A DNA stretch of 64,000 nt from Pseudomonadota bacterium (GTDB lineage: Bacteria > Pseudomonadota > Alphaproteobacteria > Sphingomonadales > Govanellaceae). Below, piece after piece: positions 15,601-22,036 of this stretch (the first letter of the stretch is position 1; each line of letters opens with the position of its first letter). Location of the stretch: assembly GCA_003577275.1 (NCBI GenBank), contig QEVO01000006.1, positions 102,960-166,959 of the forward strand, in the 5' to 3' direction. The notes under the pieces are model-generated. The model searched no databases. It saw only the letters and a program-made list of their open reading frames with translations, and was not told the DNA's origin. The position numbers were made by a program, and so were the translations under genes.

Positions 15601-16373
15601 ACGCCCATCTGGCGCTGCCGAAGGAAGACGAGAAAATCCGCTTCCGCGATGTGGTGGCGCAGCCGCGCAAGATCATTTCCTCGCCCATCTGGTCGGGCCT
15701 GGAATCGGAGAAAGTGTGCTATAACGCCGGCTATACCAATGTGCATGAGCTGATCCCCTGGCGTACGCTGACCGGTCGTCAGCAGCTTTACCAGGATCAT
15801 CTGTGGATGCGCGCCTTCGGCGAGGCATTGTGCGTCTACCGTCCGCCCATCGACACCAAGACGGTCAAGCCGATGCTCGATCGCGCCGGCGGTAAGCACG
15901 TGGTGTTGAACTTCATCACGCCGCACCAGAAATGGGGCATCCATTCCACCTATACCGATAACTTGCTGATGCTGACCTTGTCGCGCGGCGGTCCCATCGT
16001 GTGGCTGTCGGAAGTTGACGCGGCCAAAGCCGGCATCGTCGATAACGATTGGGTGGAAGCCTTCAACGTCAACGGCGCGCTGGTGGCGCGGGCGGTGGTG
16101 TCGCAGCGCATGAAGGAAGGCACCATCTTCATGTACCACGCCCAGGAGAAGATCGTGAACGTGCCGGGATCGGAAATCACCGGCCAACGCGGCGGCATTC
16201 ACAATTCGGTCACCCGGGCGGTATTGAAGCCCACCCACATGATCGGCGGCTATGCCCAGCAGTCCTACGGCTTCAACTACTACGGCACGGTGGGATCGAA
16301 CCGCGATGAGTTTGTGATTGTGCGCAAGATGAGTGAAGTCGACTGGCTGGATCAGCCGGCGGCGGCAGAGTAA
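12648..16373 (+). CDS. narG: Respiratory nitrate reductase, alpha (molybdenum) subunit
   Basis: This 1241-aa catalytic subunit reduces nitrate to nitrite on the cytoplasmic face of the membrane. Near the N-terminus HGANCTGSCSW carries the His/Cys ligands of the FS0 cluster, followed by CGRGASYSWYLYS. The molybdenum region includes YNAGFLMLWGSNVPQTRTPDAHF with the conserved aspartate. The C-terminal dinucleotide-binding part (MYHAQEKIVNVPGSEITGQRGG) is complete. Length is normal for NarG and no Tat leader is present, as expected for a cytoplasm-facing enzyme. It uses the bis-MGD cofactor, for which mobA and moaDE are encoded in this window. Confidence 0.97.
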   Translation: MSHLLDRLNFFAKREVGAFSDGHGVTTEEDRTWEDGYRKRWQHDKIVRSTHGANCTGSCSWKIYVKGGIVTWETQQTDYPRTRPELPNHEPRGCGRGASYSWYLYSGNRVKYPLVRSQLLKLWRQARVTLPPVAAWASIVKDQKKRDSYTKKRGLGGFVRADWDEVNEIVAAANAYTIKDHGPDRIIAFSPIPAMSMVSYAAGSRYVSLLGGVCMSFYDWYCDLPPSSPMTWGEQTDVPESADWYNAGFLMLWGSNVPQTRTPDAHFYTEVRYRGTKSVVVCPDYSEAAKFADLWLNPKQGTDAALALAMGHVILREYHLDRQAGYFERYARQYTDMPMLVRLVKRGNDYVPERLLRAADFEGALGESNNPEWKTVAVDGKTGAIVAPQGSVGFRWGEQGKWNLEEKDAAGNEVSLRLTNILDDDHDDVVDVAFPYFGNREHDYFEGTDHPDILLRKVPVKALKLKDGDSLVATVFDLFVANYGLDRGLGGENVAASYDDNVPYTPAWAERITGVPRNHIVTVAREFASNAEKTHGKSMVIIGAAMNHWYHMDMNYRGVINLLVMCGCIGQSGGGWSHYVGQEKLRPQSGWLPLAFGLDWSRPPRQQNSTSFWYAHTDQWRYETLEASEILSPTAPEGPWDAAMIDFNVRAERMGWLPSAPQLETNPLDIAKAAAKAGQEPKDYLVSALKSGEVKLSCHDPDNPKNWPRNMFVWRSNILGSSGKGHEYFLKHLLGTSHGVQGKDLGGMGIAKPKDVVWHDEAPEGKLDLLVTIDFRMSTTCVYSDIVLPTATWYEKNDLNTSDMHPFIHPLTAAVDPVWGAKSDWEIYKGFASKFSEIAPEVLGVEKDTVLTPILHDTPAEIAQALDVKDWTKGEIEAIPGKTMPQITVVERDYPNLYKRFTALGPLMTKIGNGGKGMAWNTEHEVELLKGLNGVVDDEGPSKGLARIETDIDAAEVILMLAPETNGEVAVKAWESLSKFTGREHAHLALPKEDEKIRFRDVVAQPRKIISSPIWSGLESEKVCYNAGYTNVHELIPWRTLTGRQQLYQDHLWMRAFGEALCVYRPPIDTKTVKPMLDRAGGKHVVLNFITPHQKWGIHSTYTDNLLMLTLSRGGPIVWLSEVDAAKAGIVDNDWVEAFNVNGALVARAVVSQRMKEGTIFMYHAQEKIVNVPGSEITGQRGGIHNSVTRAVLKPTHMIGGYAQQSYGFNYYGTVGSNRDEFVIVRKMSEVDWLDQPAAAE

Positions 16374-16385
16374 GGAGAGTAGGTC

Positions 16386-17912
16386 ATGAAAGTTCGCGCC
16401 CAAGTCGGCATGGTCTTGAACCTCGATAAATGCATCGGCTGTCATACCTGCTCGATCACCTGCAAGAACGTGTGGACCAATCGTGAAGGCATGGAGTACG
16501 CCTGGTTCAACAACGTCGAATCGAAGCCCGGCGTCGGCTATCCCAAAAATTGGGAAAGCCAGAAGCAGTGGAACGGCGGCTGGCTGCGTACCGCCGCCGG
16601 CAAGCTTCGTCCCAAGATCGGCGGCAAATTGCAGGTGCTGGCGAAAATTTTCGCCAACCCTGATCTGCCGCAGATCGACGATTATTACGAGCCCTTCACC
16701 TACGATTACGAGCACCTGCAAAAAGCGCCGGAGATGAAGGCCATGCCGACGGCGCGGCCGCGCTCGCTGATTACCGGCGAACGCATGGAGAAGATCGAGA
16801 GCGGACCGAACTGGGAGGAAATCCTCGGCGGTGAATTTTCCAAGCGCTCCAAGGACTATAACTTCGAAGGGGTCGAGAAGGAAATCTACGGCCAGTTCGA
16901 AAACACCTTCATGATGTACCTGCCGCGGCTGTGCGAGCATTGCTTGAACCCCACTTGCGTCGCCGCTTGTCCCTCGGGCGCCATTTATAAGCGCGCCGAG
17001 GACGGCATCGTGCTCATCGACCAGGAGAAGTGCCGGGGCTGGCGGATGTGCGTTTCCGGCTGTCCCTATAAGAAGATTTATTACAACTGGAACACCGGCA
17101 AGTCGGAGAAGTGCGTGTTCTGTTATCCGCGCATCGAATCGGGGCAGCCGACGGTGTGTTCGGAAACCTGCGTCGGGCGGATCCGCTATCTGGGCGTTCT
17201 CCTTTATGACGCCGACCGCATCGAGGCGGCGGCAGCGGTGAAGGACGAGAAAAATCTTTATGAAGAGCAGTTGGAAATCTTCCTCGATCCCCATGATCCC
17301 GAAGTGATCGCGCAAGCGCGCAAGGACGGTGTGCCGGACGCTTGGCTGGAGGCGGCGAAAAAATCGCCGGTCTACAAGATGGCGTGCGACTGGAAGGTGG
17401 CCTTCCCCCTCCATCCCGAATACCGCACCCTGCCCATGGTGTGGTACGTGCCGCCGTTATCACCCATTCAGCAGGCCATGGAGGCCGGCAAAATCGGCGG
17501 CGATGGCGAGATGCCCGATGTGCGCTCGCTGCGCATTCCGGTGCGTTATCTCGCCAACATGTTGACCGCCGGGGATGAAAAGCCGGTGGTGCAGGCCTTG
17601 GAGCGCATGATGGCGATGCGCGCTTATATGCGCAAGAAAACCGTGGACGGGGTGACGGATGAGACCGTCGCCAAGCGCGTGGCTTTAAGCGGCCGCCAGA
17701 TCGAGGACATGTACCACGTAATGGCGATCGCCAACTACGAGGACCGCTTCGTCATCCCCACCAGCCACCGCGAGGTCAGCGAGGACGCCTATGACGTGCG
17801 CGGCGGCTGCGGCTTCTCGTTCGGCAACGGCTGTTCGGATGGGTCAAGCAAGGCCAATCTCTTTGGCGCGCCCAAGCGGCCGCGCATCAAAACGCCGACG
17901 GAGGTGATGTGA
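16386..17912 (+). CDS. narH: Respiratory nitrate reductase, beta (iron-sulfur) subunit
   Basis: This 508-aa electron-transfer subunit passes electrons from NarI haems to NarG. Four cysteine clusters are visible: CIGCHTCSITCKNVW near residue 16, CEHCLNPTCVAACPSG, CRGWRMCVSGCPYK, and CVFCYPRIESGQPTVCSETC. The tryptophan replacing a cysteine in CRGWRMC marks the [3Fe-4S] site as in known NarH. It starts 12 bases after narG behind AAGGAG. Its stop codon overlaps the narJ start by one base (TGATG). Confidence 0.97.
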   Translation: MKVRAQVGMVLNLDKCIGCHTCSITCKNVWTNREGMEYAWFNNVESKPGVGYPKNWESQKQWNGGWLRTAAGKLRPKIGGKLQVLAKIFANPDLPQIDDYYEPFTYDYEHLQKAPEMKAMPTARPRSLITGERMEKIESGPNWEEILGGEFSKRSKDYNFEGVEKEIYGQFENTFMMYLPRLCEHCLNPTCVAACPSGAIYKRAEDGIVLIDQEKCRGWRMCVSGCPYKKIYYNWNTGKSEKCVFCYPRIESGQPTVCSETCVGRIRYLGVLLYDADRIEAAAAVKDEKNLYEEQLEIFLDPHDPEVIAQARKDGVPDAWLEAAKKSPVYKMACDWKVAFPLHPEYRTLPMVWYVPPLSPIQQAMEAGKIGGDGEMPDVRSLRIPVRYLANMLTAGDEKPVVQALERMMAMRAYMRKKTVDGVTDETVAKRVALSGRQIEDMYHVMAIANYEDRFVIPTSHREVSEDAYDVRGGCGFSFGNGCSDGSSKANLFGAPKRPRIKTPTEVM

Positions 17913-18610
17913 TGGCGAAAACCTTCAAGGCGCTCTCCCTGCTTCTCAGTTATCCGACGGCGGAAATCCAGGCCGCCGCCGGCGATATCGCAGCAGCGAT
18001 CAACAGCGAAGGTCTGATCCAAGAACCGCTGTCGCGCGGCGTGCAGGACGTTGCGCAAGAGCTGGCGTCGAGCGATCTTTATGATCTTCAGGAACGCTAT
18101 ATATTACTGTTTGATCGCACCCGTTCGCTGTCCTTGCACCTCTTTGAACACGTGCATGGCGAAGGTCGCGACCGAGGGCAGGCGCTGGTGGATTTGAAAG
18201 CGCTTTACGAACAAAACGGCCTGGAAATCGGGACGAGCGAGCTGCCGGATTTCCTGCCGCTATTCCTCGAATTTCTATCGATGCTGCCGGAGGCGGAAGC
18301 GCGCGACCTGTTGGGTCAGCCGGCGCATATCTTGAATGCACTGAAAGACCGCCTGCGGCAGCGCGGCAGCAGCTATGCGGTCTTGTTGGCGGCGCTCCTG
18401 TCGCTGGCGAATACGGACAACGCGCAGGCCGGCGATCTTATCGAGGTGGGCGATGATAATCCCCACGATTTGGCGGCGCTCGACCGGCAATGGCAGGAGG
18501 AGGCCGTCACCTTCGGCCCGCCGACCGAGGGCGCGGGGTGCCCACGCATGGCGGATATCGTCAAGACCCTGAAGCCGTCGGAGATCGTAGGACAGGGAAG
18601 GGAAGGGTAA
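17912..18610 (+). CDS. narJ: Nitrate reductase assembly chaperone
   Basis: This roughly 232-aa cytoplasmic chaperone is needed for cofactor insertion into NarG and membrane docking. The family pattern is visible: FKALSLLLSYPTAEIQ at the start, then YVLLFDRTRS-like YILLFDRTRSLSLHLFEHVHGEGRDRGQA, and LPDFLPLFLEFLS. ATG 17912 overlaps the narH stop and follows GGAGGTG; a GTG three bases earlier is possible. It lies between narH and narI as in standard narGHJI operons. Confidence 0.93.
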   Translation: MAKTFKALSLLLSYPTAEIQAAAGDIAAAINSEGLIQEPLSRGVQDVAQELASSDLYDLQERYILLFDRTRSLSLHLFEHVHGEGRDRGQALVDLKALYEQNGLEIGTSELPDFLPLFLEFLSMLPEAEARDLLGQPAHILNALKDRLRQRGSSYAVLLAALLSLANTDNAQAGDLIEVGDDNPHDLAALDRQWQEEAVTFGPPTEGAGCPRMADIVKTLKPSEIVGQGREG

Positions 18611-18613
18611 GTC

Positions 18614-19312
18614 ATGGAAAATTTCTTCAACACCCTGGTTTTCGGCATCTATCCTTACATCTGCCTGGCCGTGTTGGCGCTCGGGTCCATCTTCCGCTAC
18701 GAGCGTGAGCCCTATAGCTGGCGTTCCGGCTCCAGCCAGTTGCTGCGCCGCCGTCAGTTGATGGTGGGCTCCAACCTATTTCACATTGGCGTACTGGTGA
18801 TCTTCCTCGGCCATCTCGTCGGTCTGTTGACGCCCATTGCGGTCTATGACTTCTTCGGCATACCCCATGGCGCGAAACAGGTTATGGCGATGGCGGTGGG
18901 CGGCGTTGCCGGCGTGCTGGCGTTCATCGGCGCGTCCATGCTCCTTCATCGCCGGCTGAGCGACTCGCGCATCCGCACAACGTCGAGCTTCGGCGACATT
19001 GCCATCCTGGCGCTGTTGTGGTTGCAATTGCTTTTGGGACTTGGCACCATTACCGTCTCGCTCGATCATCTGGATGGCCATGAGATGGTGAAATTCATGT
19101 CCTGGGCGCAAGGTATATTCACGTTCGATGCGGCGGCGGCAAGCTACATCGCCGAGGTGCATCCCATCTTCAAGCTGCACCTGTTCCTGGGGCTTACCAT
19201 CTTTCTGGTGTTTCCGTTCACCCGGCTGGTTCACTTCTTGAGCGCGCCGGTGCGGTATGTGTGGCGCACGGGTTATCAGGTGGTGCGCGCCCGGCCGTCA
19301 TCGGGCGAGTGA
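18614..19312 (+). CDS. narI: Respiratory nitrate reductase, gamma (cytochrome b) subunit
   Basis: This 232-aa membrane protein has five hydrophobic helices and binds two b haems that accept electrons from quinol. It starts MENFFNTLVFGIYPYICLAVLALGS. Histidines suited to haem ligation occur in NLFHIGVLVIFLGHLVG and in the last helices (HPIFKLHLFLGLTIFLVFPFTRLVHFLSAP). The C-terminal YVWRTGYQVVR is typical of NarI. It is the last classical gene of the nar operon; a hemerythrin gene begins 13 bases later. Confidence 0.95.
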   Translation: MENFFNTLVFGIYPYICLAVLALGSIFRYEREPYSWRSGSSQLLRRRQLMVGSNLFHIGVLVIFLGHLVGLLTPIAVYDFFGIPHGAKQVMAMAVGGVAGVLAFIGASMLLHRRLSDSRIRTTSSFGDIAILALLWLQLLLGLGTITVSLDHLDGHEMVKFMSWAQGIFTFDAAAASYIAEVHPIFKLHLFLGLTIFLVFPFTRLVHFLSAPVRYVWRTGYQVVRARPSSGE

Positions 19313-19324
19313 GGGGGCGGGCCG

Positions 19325-19876
19325 GTGCGGTATCCTGGCCACATCGGACCCATGCCGGCGGCGCTGCTGGGCGAGCCGTTGCAGTTCATTGCCGCCGATC
19401 ACGAGCGCCAGCGGTTGCTGTGCGTGCTGTTGGACTCGATCGCCGATGCCGAGGTTGTCCAGGCCAACGCCGTTGCGGATGCCGTGGCCTATATGGGTCA
19501 TGATATGCAGACCCATATCATCGACGAGGAGGAGGATCTGTTCCCGCTGTTGCGGCGGCGGGCGCGGCCGAATGATGAAATCGACGAGGCGCTGGGTCGG
19601 CTCGCCGCCGACCATGCGACGGATGCGCGCCTGGCCGAGGTCATCATGCGCGGGCTTCAGGCGTGGCAAGATCATCCCAAGCCGGTGATGAGTACAAGTT
19701 TGCGGGAAAACCTGCGCGCCTTCGCCGAAGGTCAGCGCCAGCATCTGGCGCTGGAAAACGCCATTATTCTGCCCATGGCGCGGCTTCGCTTGACCGCTCC
19801 TGATCTTGCCAGTCTGGCGGCGCGCATGGCGGCGCGGCGCGGTTTGGCGTTAGAGCAAAGGGTCGTCCATGCTTAA
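19325..19876 (+). CDS. Hemerythrin-like HHE domain protein in the nar operon
   Basis: This 183-aa protein has the four-helix hemerythrin cation-binding pattern: FIAADHERQRLLC, then MGHDMQTHIIDEEEDLFPLL, LAADHATDARLAE and a late QRQHLALENAIILP. The H-HxxxE-H-HxxxxE series is what binds a di-iron centre. Such proteins bind or sense oxygen or NO, or protect against nitrosative stress. With 13 bases after narI and a 7-base overlap into the next gene it looks like part of the nar transcript. The GTG at 19325 follows a G-rich region; ATG 19352 is an alternative start. Confidence 0.8.
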   Translation: MRYPGHIGPMPAALLGEPLQFIAADHERQRLLCVLLDSIADAEVVQANAVADAVAYMGHDMQTHIIDEEEDLFPLLRRRARPNDEIDEALGRLAADHATDARLAEVIMRGLQAWQDHPKPVMSTSLRENLRAFAEGQRQHLALENAIILPMARLRLTAPDLASLAARMAARRGLALEQRVVHA

Positions 19877-20465
19877 GGATTTATTCGCCCGCAATCTGGA
19901 ATGGGCGCGCGCTCATGTCGCCGCCGACCCGGAATATTTTCGCCGGCTGGCGGCGCAGCAGGCGCCGGAATACTTATGGATCGGCTGCGCCGACAGCCGG
20001 GTGCCGGCCAACGTCATCACCGGCCTTGACCCTGGCGAGGTGTTCGTTCATCGCAATGTCGCCAATCTCGTTCATCCGGCTGATATGAATTGTCTGGCCG
20101 TGCTGCAGTTCGCCGTCGAGGTGCTCAAAGTGCGCCACATCATCGTCTGCGGCCATTACGGTTGCGGCGGCGTGCACGCGGCCATGAGTGGGGAAGGCAA
20201 CGGGCTTCTCGACCACTGGCTGGAGCCGATCCGCGAACTGGCGCGTCAGCACGACGGCTCGCTGACGCCGATCCAGGACCAGGGGGTGCGGCTCAACCGG
20301 CTGTGCGAGCTTAATGTGGCGGCGCAGGTCCGCCGGGTGGCGGAAACGCCCATCGTCCGCCAGGCGTGGGCGCGCGGGCACGGTCTGGCCATCCATGGCT
20401 GGGTCTATGGCATTAACGACGGCCTGCTGCGCGATCTTGAGTGCGGCGTCGGCGGCGCTTCATAA
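19869..20465 (+). CDS. can: Beta-class carbonic anhydrase
   Basis: This 198-aa enzyme interconverts CO2 and bicarbonate. The zinc ligands are in GCADSRVP (Cys, Asp) and HIIVCGHYGCGGV (His, Cys), and HRNVANLV is the conserved neighbour. The length and MLKDLFARNLEWA start are typical of the bacterial Can group. It overlaps the hemerythrin gene by eight bases, so it is probably co-transcribed with nar. Why nitrate respiration needs it is not clear; CO2/bicarbonate or pH balance is a guess. Confidence 0.92.
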   Translation: MLKDLFARNLEWARAHVAADPEYFRRLAAQQAPEYLWIGCADSRVPANVITGLDPGEVFVHRNVANLVHPADMNCLAVLQFAVEVLKVRHIIVCGHYGCGGVHAAMSGEGNGLLDHWLEPIRELARQHDGSLTPIQDQGVRLNRLCELNVAAQVRRVAETPIVRQAWARGHGLAIHGWVYGINDGLLRDLECGVGGAS

Positions 20466-20521
20466 AATCTGCCAAGCGGTTTAAGATGCTTCCATCCCCT
20501 CATCTAAGGGAAGGAGGCTTT

Positions 20522-20944
20522 ATGACCAACTTCACCCCCCTGCCGGCCTTGATTGGCGGCGTTCTCATCGGCCTTGCGGCCGTTCTTCTTCTCTACCTGA
20601 ATGGTCGGGTCGCCGGCGTCAGCGGCATCATGGCGGGCGTCATGCGCATGGGCGGCGCGGAGCGCTGGTGGCGGTTCGCTTTTGTCGCCGGTCTGGTGCT
20701 GGGCGGCGGCCTCTATCTGGCGCTCGGCGGCAATCCGGTCATCACCATCGAGGCGGCCAGCGCCTATATCATCCCGGCGGGCCTCCTGGTTGGTTTCGGC
20801 ACGCGGCTTGGCAATGGCTGCACCAGCGGCCATGGCGTTTGCGGCGTGGCCAGATTATCGGCGCGATCGCTCATCGCCACCGCCGCCTTCATGGCGACGG
20901 CGATAATCACCGTGTTCATCGTCCGCCATATGATCGGAGGGTAG
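20522..20944 (+). CDS. YeeE/YedE family membrane protein, first half
   Basis: This 140-aa protein has about four membrane segments and the YeeE/YedE signature [19 protein letters not shown] with its two conserved cysteines, plus [12 protein letters not shown]. Family members (TsuA, PmpAB) move sulfur species such as thiosulfate. A good AAGGAGG precedes ATG 20522. The family often occurs as two half-length proteins and the second half follows after four bases. Confidence 0.85.
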   Translation: MTNFTPLPALIGGVLIGLAAVLLLYLNGRVAGVSGIMAGVMRMGGAERWWRFAFVAGLVLGGGLYLALGGNPVITIEAASAYIIPAGLLVGFGTRLGNGCTSGHGVCGVARLSARSLIATAAFMATAIITVFIVRHMIGG

Positions 20945-20948
20945 GGCC

Positions 20949-21371
20949 ATGCCGCAGATATTTGCCGCCTTGGCGTCGGGCATCCTGTTTGGCCTCGGGC
21001 TTGGCGTCTCCCGCATGATCGATCCCTCGAAGGTGCAGGGTTTTCTCGATGTCGCCGGCGCCTGGGACGCCACCCTCCTGGTGGTCATGGTCAGCGCGCT
21101 GGCGGTCTACGCCGTCGGCTATCGCCTGGTGATGCGGCGGCCGAAACCGATCCTTGGCGATGTCTTCCATGTGCCGACGCGCCGTGACGTGGACGCCCGC
21201 CTGGTTCTTGGCGCGGCGATCTTTGGCATCGGCTGGGGATTGGCCGGCTTTTGTCCGGGGCCGGCGCTGACGGCGCTGGTGCTGGGCCGTACCGAGGTCT
21301 TGTTGTTCGTCGTCGCCATGCTGGTCGGCGCGGCGCTGCATGATGTGCTGATCGAGCGCGGCAAGGCCTGA
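20949..21371 (+). CDS. YeeE/YedE family (DUF6691) membrane protein, second half
   Basis: This 140-aa protein begins [31 protein letters not shown], typical of the DUF6691 half of split YeeE/YedE pairs. The second signature [18 protein letters not shown] carries the conserved cysteine. Four hydrophobic segments are visible. Together with the previous gene it should form one sulfur-compound transporter. Its link to nitrate respiration is only by position. A 660-base non-coding stretch follows. Confidence 0.85.
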   Translation: MPQIFAALASGILFGLGLGVSRMIDPSKVQGFLDVAGAWDATLLVVMVSALAVYAVGYRLVMRRPKPILGDVFHVPTRRDVDARLVLGAAIFGIGWGLAGFCPGPALTALVLGRTEVLLFVVAMLVGAALHDVLIERGKA

Positions 21372-21860
21372 TTTTCCCTAGCCTTCCGCTGTTGTAAATA
21401 GGTCACATCATAAGCGCTATCCGCTTGATTTCAGATTCCGTCCCAAGCATGACGGCCGTCATACTATTGACAATCAATGATAGCTAATAACCTTATTTTA
21501 CTAATTAATTTTGTATTTTTATCTAAACCAAACGCCGCCGGTTTGATGGAAGGCGTGACTATGAACTAAAATCGTATTCAGTAAAAAAATTACTTTTTAT
21601 AATCGGTTGTGGGTAATTTTTTTATCTACTCGGCTGCACGCCGCCTATGCCGTGTGGTTGGGTCGCCAACGATTCGCCATGGTTCACGACAATCAGTGAT
21701 AGTAATGCTCACTTATGATAATATTGAAACCAGTTTTAAATTGGGGGTTGTCCACAGAGTGTTGCGTTCGGGCAACATAATTTTAGAAAAAAAATTCAAA
21801 ATTACTCAAGCGCAGGCGGTTTTGGGACTTCTTTCTTGACCATGAATCAGGCTCGGAACT
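21372..21860. other. AT-rich intergenic region with a degenerate direct repeat
   Basis: Base composition drops sharply here (long A/T runs such as ACTAATTAATTTTGTATTTT). GACAATCAATGATAG at 21469 returns as GACAATCAGTGATAG at 21688. A 76-codon frame at 21609-21839 has no family likeness and unusual composition, so it is not called. This may be a regulatory or foreign segment upstream of the TonB receptor. Confidence 0.5.
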
Positions 21861-22036
21861 AGCGTTTAACCAGCCTTGGGAGGGGCAATTCAGCAAAAGC
21901 TCGATCCAGGGTGCCCGGGTTTCGGGCATGTCACATCGCCGGTTGGGTTCTCGGAGGGCCGCCACCCTCCGAGACTTCAGCCGCAAATGTCCAACGGGAG
22001 GAGTGTCCGCTCCTCCATAAAGAAAGGTTGAGGAAA
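21861..22036 (+). promoter_or_regulatory. Structured leader of the TonB-dependent receptor gene
   Basis: Two perfect hairpins lie before the start codon: TCTCGGAGGG/CCCTCCGAGA (21949-21958 with 21965-21974), and GGAGGAG/CTCCTCC (21997-22003 with 22010-22016). The second would bury purine-rich sequence able to mimic a ribosome-binding site. It does not match the cobalamin box I know. It is a candidate cis-regulatory RNA of unknown class. Confidence 0.45.

Noticed and set aside
15432..17414. 660-codon open frame opposite narG and narH
   Set aside because: It mirrors the strong GC third-position bias of narGH, has no ribosome-binding site or family likeness, and lies wholly antisense to certain genes.
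21609..21839. 76-codon frame in the AT-rich region
   Set aside because: No ribosome-binding site, no family likeness, composition like the surrounding non-coding DNA.
21861..22036. Cobalamin riboswitch before the TonB receptor
   Set aside because: No B12-box-like conserved core could be found; only the two hairpins are clear.
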